Origin: Bdellovibrio sp.
GTDB taxonomy: Bacteria; Bdellovibrionota; Bacteriovoracia; Bacteriovoracales; Bacteriovoracaceae
NCBI GenBank assembly: GCA_016187935.1
Contig: JACPIU010000040.1
Span: 1-64,000, forward strand
DNA: 64,000 bases
Reading direction: 5' to 3'
The first letter of the stretch is position 1, and each line of letters opens with the position of its first letter. Made by a program: the position numbers and the translations under genes. The notes under the pieces are model-generated. The model saw nothing but the letters and a program-made list of their open reading frames with translations. It did no database searches and was not told the DNA's origin. Shown piece after piece: positions 50,413-58,962 of this stretch.

Positions 50413-51169
50413 CGGGATACATTTGCTTTAGGGCCTCGAAGTCGCCTCTCGACAGGCCCCGACGCTGTGCCTGAAAGGTACTGCCATCACGCTTCGTCAT
50501 GGTGGGTTTGTCCGGGTCTCGGGCAAAACTATTGTACGATGGATAGAGCATAATAGAGTCAAAATCAAACGATCCGTATTTTCTGGCAAAAGGCGCGGCG
50601 AAAAAATTAAACCAGGCCTTTAGTTGAATATTACACCACTTCACTTTAATCCACTTGCGTCGATCAGGGCGGCTCTGCTCATGGTAGTACCCTAATGCGT
50701 GGAGAATTTCGTGAATCAAACTTCCCGTGCCACACCAAGCGGGAACATTGATGTTTTGTTTGCCGCCCATACGACCGACAAAAGAACTGCAATCCGATGT
50801 GCCGTTCTCTTTGAAATAAACATAATCGGATTCGGTGGTTCGAGGAACCATGCGAATAGAGGTCTGGCCATTGAAATAGGCAATGGCCGCTTCAACTCTT
50901 GCGCGATCGGGAATGGATTCATCAATTAGGTAGGGAACAATGCCATTGTGCCAACGTCCAGAGCGACGGGCAGTGGCCTTCGTGCCTTTTTTTAAGGCCG
51001 GTTGGACTAAGATATCACCTTCAGTAATATAGTAATCAGCACGCGCCTCATAAAAGGTCTTCTGTACACCCTCGGTGGTGATAATAGGTCCAAATTTCAC
51101 TTCTGCGGCAACATTGAGACTTACAAGCGACAAGATACACAACCACAGACAAGAGTTCGTTCTTTTCAT
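50405..51169 (-). CDS. Secreted astacin-family (M12A) metalloprotease
   Basis: A 254-residue exported protease with a signal peptide (AA-E near residue 22) and a propeptide-like part (about 25-65). The catalytic domain holds HEILHALGYYHEQSRPDR, the full astacin zinc signature, and SIMLYPSYNSF as a variant of the SxMHY Met-turn (His replaced by Leu). Two pairs of Cys (CSSFVG and WCGTG) fit the astacin disulfides. Astacins in bacteria are secreted proteases; in predators they probably digest prey protein. The start at 51169 has TGGAG at about eight bases. It ends 8 bp into the EEP gene. Confidence 0.9.
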   Translation of the reverse strand: MKRTNSCLWLCILSLVSLNVAAEVKFGPIITTEGVQKTFYEARADYYITEGDILVQPALKKGTKATARRSGRWHNGIVPYLIDESIPDRARVEAAIAYFNGQTSIRMVPRTTESDYVYFKENGTSDCSSFVGRMGGKQNINVPAWCGTGSLIHEILHALGYYHEQSRPDRRKWIKVKWCNIQLKAWFNFFAAPFARKYGSFDFDSIMLYPSYNSFARDPDKPTMTKRDGSTFQAQRRGLSRGDFEALKQMYPAN

Positions 51170-51199
51170 AAAAACTCCAGTAATAAGTGATCTAATACA

Positions 51200-51547
51200 T
51201 TAACGAGAAGATGACGTGCCTATGGGAAATCTTTTCGTAGGTCCAAAAAAACGCTTAAAAATCCCTTTCTTGGAATACTCACTCTGACAAGTCTGGCGAG
51301 TGTCATCGTGAATTTCTATTTTATCAGCACAGCCAATACAAATCCATTGGGCGGTCGTGGCGGGATTGCGGTGTTTATATTGTTCCACATCCGGCATGAT
51401 CATCTCGCAAACCTCACAAAAATCTCTCGCTTGCTGATGAACAACCGCTTTCGTTACAACTTCCTTGGCCGGTCTCTTCGGCCTTTCATTTTCAATGGTG
51501 GCAGGTTTAATGCCCGCCTTGATCAGAGCATCTTTCATTGACCCCAT
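51200..51547 (-). CDS. Small zinc-ribbon-like protein, 115 aa
   Basis: A 115-residue cytoplasmic protein with CEVCEMI and CIGCAD pairs (about residues 44 and 70), a probable zinc ribbon; the flanks are basic and disordered. I chose the ATG at 51547, preceded by GAGGAAG; the longer frame to 51607 has no site. The same strand and only 30 bp from the astacin start, but a transcriptional link is not certain. No family recognised. Confidence 0.5.
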   Translation of the reverse strand: MGSMKDALIKAGIKPATIENERPKRPAKEVVTKAVVHQQARDFCEVCEMIMPDVEQYKHRNPATTAQWICIGCADKIEIHDDTRQTCQSEYSKKGIFKRFFGPTKRFPIGTSSSR

Positions 51548-51900
51548 ACACTTCCTCGCGTTTTCGCAAAAAAACATATTTTTGCCGGACCAATCCAAGA
51601 GTGTCAATAACCTTTAGCGAGGGCGTTTTCGATCATCGCGAAGAGGGCCGATAATAGTTTTGCCTTGGATTCAACTATTAAAAAACAGCTTGAATATTTT
51701 TCCAAAGATCAGGGTCAAAATGGCTCCAATTTTCTATTGTGGATTCTTTCTCAGGGCCAATTTAGGAATATTTTGCCAACACAATGCATTATTAATTGAC
51801 AGCTTCTAAGTACTTGATGCAGAAGGTCTCGATGATCTTTTTGGCCTATGAATTGCTTACAGGGCCTGCGTAAATCGAACCATCTTGTAAGGGAGTGAGT
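51548..51900. other. Intergenic region before the Cys-rich gene
   Basis: About 353 bp that hold no convincing gene. The last part, from about 51880, has GGGAGTGAGT as the binding site for the next gene. No inverted repeats stand out. The region must contain the promoters for both divergent neighbours. Confidence 0.4.
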
Positions 51901-53736
51901 ATGGCGTTCTTAAACCAAAAGGCGCTTAGATGCGCTGGAATAGTTGTCGTGAGTGTGTGCACTGTCGTCAGCGGCTTAGTCTACGCCGATAACTTGACGA
52001 GCTTTTATGAATTTCTCTTTCAAGGCCAGCGTGAAGAAAGCGCTCAGTTGGCCAATCAACAAACCGAAACTCGTTATCGCTCCGAAGATGTCCCAGATAC
52101 TTGCTACCGCCAGATTCCTTATACTGAAAATGTCTGTCGCATGGTGACCCGCCATCGCGAAGAGTGCCATACCGAACCTGGTTACGAAGATTGCCGTATG
52201 CAAGATGAACAACAGTGCCGCGATGTCGTTCGCTACCGTCAGGAATGTACACCTGGGCCGGTTCGTCGCGTGTGCCACCCTGGACCAGATCAGCAAGTTT
52301 GCCAACCAGGCCCCGGCCGTCAAGTGTGCGAACGGACTCCTGATCGTCAAGAGTGCCGACCAGGTCCCAGTCGCCAGGAATGTCATGCCGGGCCAACAAG
52401 ACAAGAATGTACCACCGGCCCGGGACGTCAAGAGTGCCATGCCGGGCCTTCAAGGCAGGAATGTACTAATGGTCCTTCTCATCAAGAATGTCATCCCGGA
52501 CCAACCAGACAAGAATGCCATGCGGGACCGTCCACTCAAGTCTGTTCGCCCGCTCGCACTGAAGAGCGCTGTGAAGATCGCAAAGTTCCTGTATGCCAAG
52601 TGGTGGCAGGACGCCGTATTTGTCGCCAAGAGACACAACGTGTTTGCGAAAATGTCTCTGTTCCTGGCGAATGTCGTAATGTGCCTGGCCCCCAAGTGTG
52701 TAGAACAGTCCCAGGCGAACAAATTTGCCGAACGGTTCCTGGGCCGCAAATGTGCCGTACAGTACCTGGACAACAAGTTTGTACCAATATTCCAGGAGAA
52801 AGAACCTGTCATAACGTTCCCGGCGAACGCGTCTGTCGCACAGTTCCCGGCGAACAGATTTGCCATACGATTCCCGGACAGAACGTCTGCCATCAGGTGC
52901 CTGGACCAAATATTTGCCATACCGTTCCTGGGCCTCAAATTTGTCGTGAAGAGCAAGGGCCGCCAGTATGCCGTCAGATCGCCTACAATGATCGTGAATG
53001 CCAAAACGTTCCACGTCGAATTTGTCAGTGGATTCCGCCTCGACCGGTTTGTGCCCAAATCCCGTATGAAGAGCGGGTATGCCAAGATGAAACTCGCTAC
53101 CGAAGTGAACCTTACGCCTGTACTCGCACGGTGCAAGTGCCCTACAGCGTAGTGGTGAAACGCTACGAAGCTAAAGTGGCGGTACAATTTGAAAGTGCTC
53201 GGGAGCAAAATGCCAAGGCGCGATTTAAGCTTGATCTCTCCGAGGGTGGTGAGCTTGATCTTGCCGCCCAAAGCTTGTCGCCTGAACACCTATGGGTGGC
53301 CACTCGACAACTGGCCCGTTCAACTCAAGGGGAAGTGGATTTGATTGAAGCTCTCTTCCACGTGGATGTCCTGCCAATGTCCATTCTCACGGCCGTTTCC
53401 ACGCCGATTAACGATCTCAAATTGCGCAAGAGATATTTAAGTTTCACTATTGGGCAAGTTTCTCGCCCAGATCTCTTAAGATTGCGTTTGAAGGTGGAGC
53501 GCAAAGGCAAAGTGGAATTGGATAAAATTTTAAATGCCAACGATCTGCAACTGACACGTGATGGTGCCAGCACTGTAGTCAAAATCAATACTGACAAACT
53601 CGGCTTCACCTTTGCTTGGGCCCATGCTTATATTATTAGTCTTGATTTACGAGTTGAGTTCACTGGCAAGGTATTGAATAAACCAGTACCACCGACCAAA
53701 CAAGAATTTCTAGTCAAGAAAACTCGTCTTCTCTAA
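51901..53736 (+). CDS. Exported Cys-rich repeat protein with two blocks of 11 nonapeptides
   Basis: A 611-residue exported protein (signal peptide about 1-28, ending VYA-D). From residue 116 to 214 there are eleven 9-residue units of the form C-x-x-G-P-x-R-Q-x, and from 258 to 356 eleven more of the form C-x-x-V-P-G-x-x-x. Each unit carries one Cys. Short Cys-containing spacers join and flank the blocks, and TRYRSE occurs on both sides of the array. About 38 Cys lie in this region. The C-terminal 220 residues are an ordinary alpha/beta domain without Cys. A disulfide-linked stalk or cross-linked coat is the natural inference. The ATG is preceded by GGGAGTGAG. No family recognised. Confidence 0.8.
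   Translation: MAFLNQKALRCAGIVVVSVCTVVSGLVYADNLTSFYEFLFQGQREESAQLANQQTETRYRSEDVPDTCYRQIPYTENVCRMVTRHREECHTEPGYEDCRMQDEQQCRDVVRYRQECTPGPVRRVCHPGPDQQVCQPGPGRQVCERTPDRQECRPGPSRQECHAGPTRQECTTGPGRQECHAGPSRQECTNGPSHQECHPGPTRQECHAGPSTQVCSPARTEERCEDRKVPVCQVVAGRRICRQETQRVCENVSVPGECRNVPGPQVCRTVPGEQICRTVPGPQMCRTVPGQQVCTNIPGERTCHNVPGERVCRTVPGEQICHTIPGQNVCHQVPGPNICHTVPGPQICREEQGPPVCRQIAYNDRECQNVPRRICQWIPPRPVCAQIPYEERVCQDETRYRSEPYACTRTVQVPYSVVVKRYEAKVAVQFESAREQNAKARFKLDLSEGGELDLAAQSLSPEHLWVATRQLARSTQGEVDLIEALFHVDVLPMSILTAVSTPINDLKLRKRYLSFTIGQVSRPDLLRLRLKVERKGKVELDKILNANDLQLTRDGASTVVKINTDKLGFTFAWAHAYIISLDLRVEFTGKVLNKPVPPTKQEFLVKKTRLL
52246..52542 (+). repeat. Coding repeat block A, 11 x 27 bp
   Basis: Eleven exact-length 27-bp units inside the Cys-rich gene, each encoding C-x-x-G-P-x-R-Q-x with small changes. 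The period is a multiple of three and the codons vary, so the amino-acid pattern is what is conserved. It keeps two other frames and the opposite strand open. Confidence 0.9.
52672..52968 (+). repeat. Coding repeat block B, 11 x 27 bp
   Basis: Eleven more 27-bp units, encoding C-x-x-V-P-G-x-x-x. The same number of units and the same period as block A, separated from it by 129 bp that also encode Cys-containing stretches. Block B units resemble each other more than those of block A, which suggests separate amplification. Confidence 0.9.
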
Positions 53737-53762
53737 GATCAAGGCCAAAAAAAAGTCCGCTC

Positions 53763-53794
53763 GAAGGCCCTCAATTTGAGGGCCTTCTTATTTT
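53763..53794 (+). terminator. Intrinsic terminator
   Basis: A 10-bp stem GAAGGCCCTC / GAGGGCCTTC with loop AATTT, then TTATTTT. It lies 27 bp after the Cys-rich gene and can stop transcription on the plus strand; a T-rich side on the minus strand is absent. Confidence 0.85.
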
Positions 53795-53918
53795 GCACCT
53801 TACCTAACCCTGCGAAACTGTGAATGCATGTCAGGAAAAGATGTTTTTTGCCTGATGCCGAATGATAAAAAAGACGTATAATAATTAAGGCCCGAGTCGC
53901 TTGATCCAAGGAGGGATT

Positions 53919-54197
53919 ATGACCAAATCGTTTTTTCTCATAACATTTCTCGTCTTTTCGGCCTTCTCTATTGTTCAATCTCATGCCTTAGATCAACAAC
54001 GCGATGAAGAAATCGGCGATTTGCTTGCTCGTTCCAAGGCCACCAGAGCAGAGATTGCCAAAACCACTCCCCAAAGAGAAATTGCAGCTGTGGATGAACA
54101 GGATGTCGTGCGCTTCAAGGAATTTCAAAAAATGGTCGAGGAAGATGACGATAGTCCGGTTTTCGGCGAGATCGACAAAGTTATCGCAAACGAGTAA
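53919..54197 (+). CDS. Small exported protein, 92 aa
   Basis: A signal peptide (about residues 1-22, SHA-L) and a 70-residue acidic, helical mature part with DEE and EEDDD runs. GGAGGGATT precedes the ATG at 53919; the frame is open to 53901. It is a single gene between the terminator at 53794 and the next gene. No family recognised. Its acidity could complement the basic envelope proteins in this region, but that is speculation. Confidence 0.55.
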   Translation: MTKSFFLITFLVFSAFSIVQSHALDQQRDEEIGDLLARSKATRAEIAKTTPQREIAAVDEQDVVRFKEFQKMVEEDDDSPVFGEIDKVIANE

Positions 54198-54250
54198 TAA
54201 TCCTCCTTTCGCGCCGATTTTTTAATCTCCACCGAAAAGAGGGTTCACCC

Positions 54251-54457
54251 ATGGCAATGTGTAAATTTTGTAGCAAGGAAATCACCTGGTATAAGGAGGG
54301 ACGCAAAAATATCCCTCTCAATCCGGATGGAGGCACCCACTCCTGTGAAGAAATGAAGAGAAGCTTAAGCAGTGTGCGCACGATTGGCCGCGAATCTCTC
54401 ACTCCTGAAGAAATTGCGCGCTATGAAAAGCAGATCAATACTCCCAAGAAAAAGTAA
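54251..54457 (+). CDS. Small zinc-binding-like protein, 68 aa
   Basis: A 68-residue protein with CKFC at residues 4-7 and a later H-S-C (residues 30-32), enough for a small zinc knuckle. The centre has NIPLNPDGGTHSC, and the C-terminal half is a charged helix ending in lysines. It starts 53 bp after the previous gene; GAGGG lies about eight bases before the ATG. No family recognised beyond general similarity to small zinc-ribbon proteins of predatory deltaproteobacteria-like genomes. Confidence 0.5.
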   Translation: MAMCKFCSKEITWYKEGRKNIPLNPDGGTHSCEEMKRSLSSVRTIGRESLTPEEIARYEKQINTPKKK

Positions 54458-54569
54458 GAAAAGACTCGCTGTTCATTTTTGAAAAAATGCCCGAATTGTG
54501 TCACACAATTCTTGCAAAATTTCGTTCATTTCTTCATGCTTAATTGGCCATTTAACAAAAGGTATTTCT

Positions 54570-55868
54570 ATGAATGATTTTCTGAGACGCACCCTCATGC
54601 GAAAGGTTACCTTCTTATCTGTTGCCCTGTTAGTTCTAGGCCTTTTTGCCTGCCAGCACGGACTAGGCCAAAAGTCCCAGGTAAGCTCACTTCCACAAAA
54701 CCAACCCCAATGGTTCGATGCTCCTTACGTGGTTTTGGTTTCCATTGATGGAATGAGACACGATTATGTTGAACGCTATAAGGCCTCCCATCTTCTCGAA
54801 TTAAAAAAATCGGGACTATCCGCCCAGGCCTTTACGCCGGTCTTTCCCTCAATCACCTTTCCCAATCATTACAGCATTATTACCGGGCTCTATCCCAAGA
54901 ATCATCGTCTCATTGCCAATGATTTTTATGATCGAACATCACAGGAACGTTATCAAATCAAGGATCGCTCCAAGGTGCAAGACGGCAAATGGTATAGTGG
55001 CCTTCCTCTTTGGCTGCTGGCCAATCGGCAGGGTATGTTATCCGCCAGTTACTTCTGGGTAGGCTCCGATGCCAATATTCATGGCGAATTTCCTAACTAT
55101 TACAAAGTTTACGACACCCAAGTTCCCCATGATGTAAGGGTGGCACAAATATTAGAATGGTTGCGGCTGCCCCAAAAACACCGCCCCCATTTTCTGACTC
55201 TGTACTATAGTGTGGTGGATTCGGCCGGGCACGAGTTCGGGCCTGAATCGAAAGAAGTTGCCACGGCAGTTGCGGAAGTTAATCGTTCTATTGGCGAATT
55301 AATCCAGGGACTGTCTGCCTTGGAAAAAGAGGGCGTCGCCACCAATCTCATCATCGTCTCTGATCACGGAATGCAAAAAATCCAGGCCAAAAAGCTTGTC
55401 GCCATTCCCAAACAACTGATGACAGACGATTTCATCATCACTGGCCGCGGTGCATTTACCATGATCTATACTAAGTCTCCTGAGAAAACACAGGAGGCCA
55501 TCGCCCTTCTTAAAGGGGTACCCTACGTAAAGGCCTACAAACGCCAGGAGGCCCCCAAAAACTGGCATATGGACAGTGAATTAGTCGGTGATGTTATTGT
55601 TGTGGCCCAACCGGGCGCCTATCTGACGGCCTCAATCGGAAAAGATAGAAAGCAATCCGCTGGGGGTACCCATGGTTACGATCCAGCAGTGTCAAAGGAG
55701 ATGGGGGGTATTTTTATTGCCCGAGGGCCTCAGATTAAGAACGGAAAATTAGGTGCCTTTCCCAATATCAATCTCTACCCATTTGTGGCCGCTTTACTCG
55801 GTCTTAAACAAACCGAGAAGATTGATGGGAAGATTGGAATACTCGAACCTTATCTGATTAAAAAATAA
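54570..55868 (+). CDS. Lipoprotein alkaline-phosphatase-superfamily phosphodiesterase
   Basis: A 432-residue protein with a lipoprotein signal (LGLFAC at about residues 22-27). VVLVSIDGMRHDYV, then FPSITFPNHYSIITGLYPKNH with the nucleophile Thr/Ser, and later DSAGHEFGPES, IIVSDHGM and GTHGYDP supply the metal ligands of the nucleotide pyrophosphatase/phosphodiesterase (NPP) family. It hydrolyses phosphodiester bonds in nucleotides or lysophospholipids outside the cell. The start at 54570 has AAAGGT. It is one more secreted hydrolase here; location at the outer membrane is inferred from the lipobox. Confidence 0.88.
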   Translation: MNDFLRRTLMRKVTFLSVALLVLGLFACQHGLGQKSQVSSLPQNQPQWFDAPYVVLVSIDGMRHDYVERYKASHLLELKKSGLSAQAFTPVFPSITFPNHYSIITGLYPKNHRLIANDFYDRTSQERYQIKDRSKVQDGKWYSGLPLWLLANRQGMLSASYFWVGSDANIHGEFPNYYKVYDTQVPHDVRVAQILEWLRLPQKHRPHFLTLYYSVVDSAGHEFGPESKEVATAVAEVNRSIGELIQGLSALEKEGVATNLIIVSDHGMQKIQAKKLVAIPKQLMTDDFIITGRGAFTMIYTKSPEKTQEAIALLKGVPYVKAYKRQEAPKNWHMDSELVGDVIVVAQPGAYLTASIGKDRKQSAGGTHGYDPAVSKEMGGIFIARGPQIKNGKLGAFPNINLYPFVAALLGLKQTEKIDGKIGILEPYLIKK

Positions 55869-55889
55869 AGCTGATAATTAACAAGTTAT

Positions 55890-56087
55890 TTAACCGGCCT
55901 TTTTTATATCTCGCATTTTCGGACGGTTACTGGCCTTGGTGATGAGTTTCTCCAATTCATTCACAATTTGCTCTGGTGGCAACTTTTCAAAATCACTTTC
56001 AACTAATTCGCCCAGCGCGTCTAGTAGCTGTTTTTCTTGATCTTCTTCTTGTTCATTGAGCCAATGCAGGAACTTTTTGAGGCCCAT
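55890..56087 (-). CDS. Small acidic helical protein, 65 aa
   Basis: A 65-residue cytoplasmic protein, almost all helix, with runs such as EQEEDQEKQ and leucine at helical spacing. GGGGAG lies eight bases before the ATG at 56087. Convergent with the phosphodiesterase gene, 21 bp away. No family recognised. Confidence 0.5.
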   Translation of the reverse strand: MGLKKFLHWLNEQEEDQEKQLLDALGELVESDFEKLPPEQIVNELEKLITKASNRPKMRDIKKAG

Positions 56088-56254
56088 TTTTTACTCCCCA
56101 GCACGTCGATGACCTAGTTTATATGGCCCAAAGGTAAGATGGAGGCCCCCAAAATTTTTCCCTTAAAAAATCATCTTGACGAGGTTGTAGACGAATTGGG
56201 CCAATACCATTATATTGCCGCCCACATTACACACCGTACTTTAAGGAGAAGACA

Positions 56255-56698
56255 ATGAAACACGCTCTCATTTGGGCCTTAAGTTTGGCCTTTGCCGTTT
56301 CCACATTTGCTGCTGAGACAGTAACTCTCGAAACAGAAATCTGTGGCAACATTGCCGGGATTCAACACTGGACTTTTGAAAGGAGTGGCAATGTCACTAA
56401 CGATGTTCCTGATTATCAAGGCTACGTCAGCGTGACTTTTTTACCGACCGTCATCGAAGGACGTAGGGTACAAACGACTCAGAGATTTAGCGTAAAAAAT
56501 CTTGTATGGGATAAATCATTCAAAAATGTTCTCTTCCAAGGTCAAGAAGGTGTGACTGTTTGTGGAAAGAACAGTGTTTTGGGTACCAGACTGAGCAAAG
56601 CATGCGGGTTGAAATTCTCAGTCCGTGACGTTGTTCAAAGCCAAGAATGCAACAATGCCGATGCCACCGTTTTGGAAGGCACCTTTTTTGTTAAGTAA
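56255..56698 (+). CDS. Small exported protein, 147 aa
   Basis: A signal peptide (TFA-A near residue 19) and a beta-rich mature domain of about 125 residues with four cysteines (EICGNI, TVCGKN, KACGLK and QECNN), likely in two disulfides. No family recognised. AAGGAG stands nine bases before the ATG. A strong hairpin terminator follows 46 bp after the stop. Probably a secreted periplasmic or surface protein. Confidence 0.6.
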   Translation: MKHALIWALSLAFAVSTFAAETVTLETEICGNIAGIQHWTFERSGNVTNDVPDYQGYVSVTFLPTVIEGRRVQTTQRFSVKNLVWDKSFKNVLFQGQEGVTVCGKNSVLGTRLSKACGLKFSVRDVVQSQECNNADATVLEGTFFVK

Positions 56699-56743
56699 CC
56701 AAAGTTCGTGATTAAATAATCAGACTTAAAAAACAAACGATAG

Positions 56744-56772
56744 AAGGGCCACTGCCAGTGGCCTTTCTTATT
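56744..56772. terminator. Bidirectional intrinsic terminator
   Basis: A 9-bp stem (56744-56752 with 56758-56766, one G-T pair), loop TGCCA, then TTTCTTATT on the plus side. It lies between two convergent genes (56698 and 56768) and overlaps the end of the SGNH gene by five bases. Confidence 0.7.
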
Positions 56773-57505
56773 CCTGCTCTAGCTTTTTGGAAACGCTCTC
56801 GTAAATATATCGCGCCCAGCGTGCCGCCTTGATCTTGCCCTCAGAACAAGAATCAAAATGCACTCCATCAGTCGAACAAGGATACTCCATACCGCCGGGG
56901 ACTTGATCAGCACGGCTGGAAATGAAAGTACAATATTGGGCCGTATCTGACATGGCATGCGAGAGCATTTTATAAAGTCGATCTTGCTTTTCGACCGGCT
57001 TCTTTTTGAAATCCCCATCCGGTGGCCCCACCCAAAAGCAGCGCACATTGGCGTCACGAGCGGCCTCGATCATTTTTACTACCGTGGCCTTCTGACTGTT
57101 ATAAGTGGCATCCGTTTCGATGGAATTAATCTGATTGGCACCCAAACCAATCACCACAACATCAGGGGGCGTGGGAGTGATAAATTCATGACTGATATTT
57201 TTTAACAGGGCGATAAAAGAAGGAGTCTTCATCACACTTGCCCGCATGGCCTTGCCACTGGGGTGGACCTCGAAATGCCCGCATTTAGTGGTGGCCCAAG
57301 CGGCACTGGAAAACCAACCGAGGGGTGACGAGCCACATGAACCATAGGTAGCGACGGTATTCCCGTCATAACTGAAATGGGCGTGTATCATGGTGCCATA
57401 TGATTGAGCGGTATGACTGTCACCAACGATTAAGATGCGCTTCTTGTCCTCACGGCCAAAAGCAGACGTGATCAGAACAATGAATAAAACGAGCAAGACC
57501 TTCAT
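56768..57505 (-). CDS. SGNH-hydrolase-like exported protein
   Basis: A 245-residue exported protein with a signal peptide (AFG-R near residue 19). RILIVGDSHTAQSYG is block I with the nucleophile Ser, VVIGLGANQIN is block III with its Asn, and DGVHFDSC is block V with Asp and His, so the SGNH/GDSL catalytic set is complete. SGNH hydrolases deacylate sugars, lipids or peptidoglycan; substrate unknown. I chose the ATG at 57505 because it puts the signal peptide first; a TTG at 57541 is open. Monocistronic and 53 bp from the folA stop on the same strand, so they may be read together. Confidence 0.8.
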   Translation of the reverse strand: MKVLLVLFIVLITSAFGREDKKRILIVGDSHTAQSYGTMIHAHFSYDGNTVATYGSCGSSPLGWFSSAAWATTKCGHFEVHPSGKAMRASVMKTPSFIALLKNISHEFITPTPPDVVVIGLGANQINSIETDATYNSQKATVVKMIEAARDANVRCFWVGPPDGDFKKKPVEKQDRLYKMLSHAMSDTAQYCTFISSRADQVPGGMEYPCSTDGVHFDSCSEGKIKAARWARYIYESVSKKLEQE

Positions 57506-57558
57506 ACCCGGCACTGTATAGGAAACTGACCGGGGATTCAATTATGGGCGAACTTTTT

Positions 57559-58071
57559 TCAGGTTTTCTTTTCGTACAGGCGGAAAATGAAACTTTGACA
57601 AAGGCCATGGGCGGGATAGGCCTGTTCTTCCAAGATGTTATATTGCAAGAAATCGACGGGTGGAAAGAAAGCATCCGCTTCGCCATCATAATCGATATGA
57701 CTGATATAAAGTCGGTGGCACATCGGCAGCATCATGGAGTAGATCTGAGCACCACCACAAACCAATAATTCCTGCACATTATTCCTGCGGGCGAACATCA
57801 TGGCCTCAAGGGAATTGGAGAAGGCATGGACATTGATATCGGAATCAAGAGGAAACTGCTGCAGAAATTTCTCATCACGAGTCAGGACCAACATCTTTCG
57901 CCCTGGCAAAGGTTTGCCGATGGAATCAAAGGTTTTTCGCCCCATCAGGAGGTGGTGACCCATGGTCAGTTTTTTAAACAGCTTCAGATCTTCGGGAATG
58001 TGCCACAACAACTGGTTGTTCTTCCCAATTTGATTGTGTTTGCCTATGGCCGCAATAATTGAAATCTTCAT
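57559..58071 (-). CDS. folA: Dihydrofolate reductase
   Basis: A 170-residue enzyme reducing dihydrofolate to tetrahydrofolate with [57 protein letters not shown] and a [11 protein letters not shown] nucleotide-binding segment are all standard and in place; the catalytic acid is in the IPEDL region. The length is that of a normal chromosomal FolA (about 160-170 aa). The ATG at 58071 overlaps the thyA stop (ATGA), giving the coupled thyA-folA pair that recycles the dihydrofolate made by ThyA. Confidence 0.96.
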   Translation of the reverse strand: MKISIIAAIGKHNQIGKNNQLLWHIPEDLKLFKKLTMGHHLLMGRKTFDSIGKPLPGRKMLVLTRDEKFLQQFPLDSDINVHAFSNSLEAMMFARRNNVQELLVCGGAQIYSMMLPMCHRLYISHIDYDGEADAFFPPVDFLQYNILEEQAYPAHGLCQSFIFRLYEKKT

Positions 58072-58862
58072 ATCGCTATTGGCGCCTTGATAGTGGGGTG
58101 GCACTGATATCCGACCACCTCGAAATCTTCAAATTTAAAATCAAAAAGATTTTTCACATTCGAATTTATTTTCATGCTGGGTAATGGATAGGGCGCCCGT
58201 GCAAGTTGCAGCTTGGCCTGCTCAATATGATTTTGATAGAGATGAGCATCGCCGAGAGTATGAATAAATTCTCCCGGGCCTAAATCACATACCTGCGCCA
58301 CCATCATGGTGAGCAAAGCATAGGAAGCAATATTAAAGGGCACGCCTAAAAAAACATCAGCAGAACGCTGATAGAGCTGACAGGAAAGCTTCCCTTTCGA
58401 AACATTAAATTGCATAAAAGCATGGCATGGAGGGAGAGCCATTTTGCCAAGCTCACCGACATTCCAGGCACTCACGATCAAACGACGGGAATCGGGATTT
58501 TTTTTTATTTGTTGAATCACATCACTCATCTGATCAATGGTGGAACCATCGGGCGCTTTCCAACGTCGCCATTGGGCCCCATAAATAGGTCCCAAATCAC
58601 CGTCCTCCCTCGCCCATTCATCCCAGATAGTCACATTATTTTCCTGAAGGTAGCGCACATTGGTGTCGCCCTGAAGGAACCACAAAAGTTCATGGATGAT
58701 GGAACGTAAATGCAATTTTTTGGTGGTAACAAGAGGAAAACCATGGGCCAGATCATAGCGCGCCTGATGGCCAAAAACGGCAAGTGTTCCGGTCCCAGTC
58801 CGATCACTTTTGGGCACACCATTTTTTAAGACATGTTGCATGAGATCTAAATAAGGTTTCAA
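58068..58862 (-). CDS. thyA: Thymidylate synthase
   Basis: A 264-residue enzyme that methylates dUMP to dTMP using methylenetetrahydrofolate. [21 protein letters not shown], the [22 protein letters not shown] phosphate-binding stretch, the catalytic Cys in [12 protein letters not shown] and [19 protein letters not shown] are all present. I chose the TTG at 58862, with AAGGAG seven bases upstream, because it gives exactly the length and N terminus ([11 protein letters not shown]) of E. coli ThyA; the frame is open to 58916. It is the first gene of the pair with folA. Confidence 0.96.
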   Translation of the reverse strand: MKPYLDLMQHVLKNGVPKSDRTGTGTLAVFGHQARYDLAHGFPLVTTKKLHLRSIIHELLWFLQGDTNVRYLQENNVTIWDEWAREDGDLGPIYGAQWRRWKAPDGSTIDQMSDVIQQIKKNPDSRRLIVSAWNVGELGKMALPPCHAFMQFNVSKGKLSCQLYQRSADVFLGVPFNIASYALLTMMVAQVCDLGPGEFIHTLGDAHLYQNHIEQAKLQLARAPYPLPSMKINSNVKNLFDFKFEDFEVVGYQCHPTIKAPIAI

Positions 58863-58962
58863 AATATCTCCTTGGACACATGGGTACACTATCCTATCGC
58901 TTGAAGCACTAAACAATCAATGCGAGAATTATACAAAAGATTCTTCCATCTGAGGAGGCCTT

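Noticed and set aside
52246-52968. Regular repeat array that could be taken for CRISPR
   Set aside because: The unit is 27 bp without spacers, in frame, and conserved at the amino-acid level. It is coding.
51968-53289. Long open frames on the minus strand and in plus frame 3 (52205-53152) within the Cys-rich gene
   Set aside because: They follow from the 27-bp period and codon choice of the repeat blocks. None has a ribosome binding site and the real gene has a signal peptide and good start.
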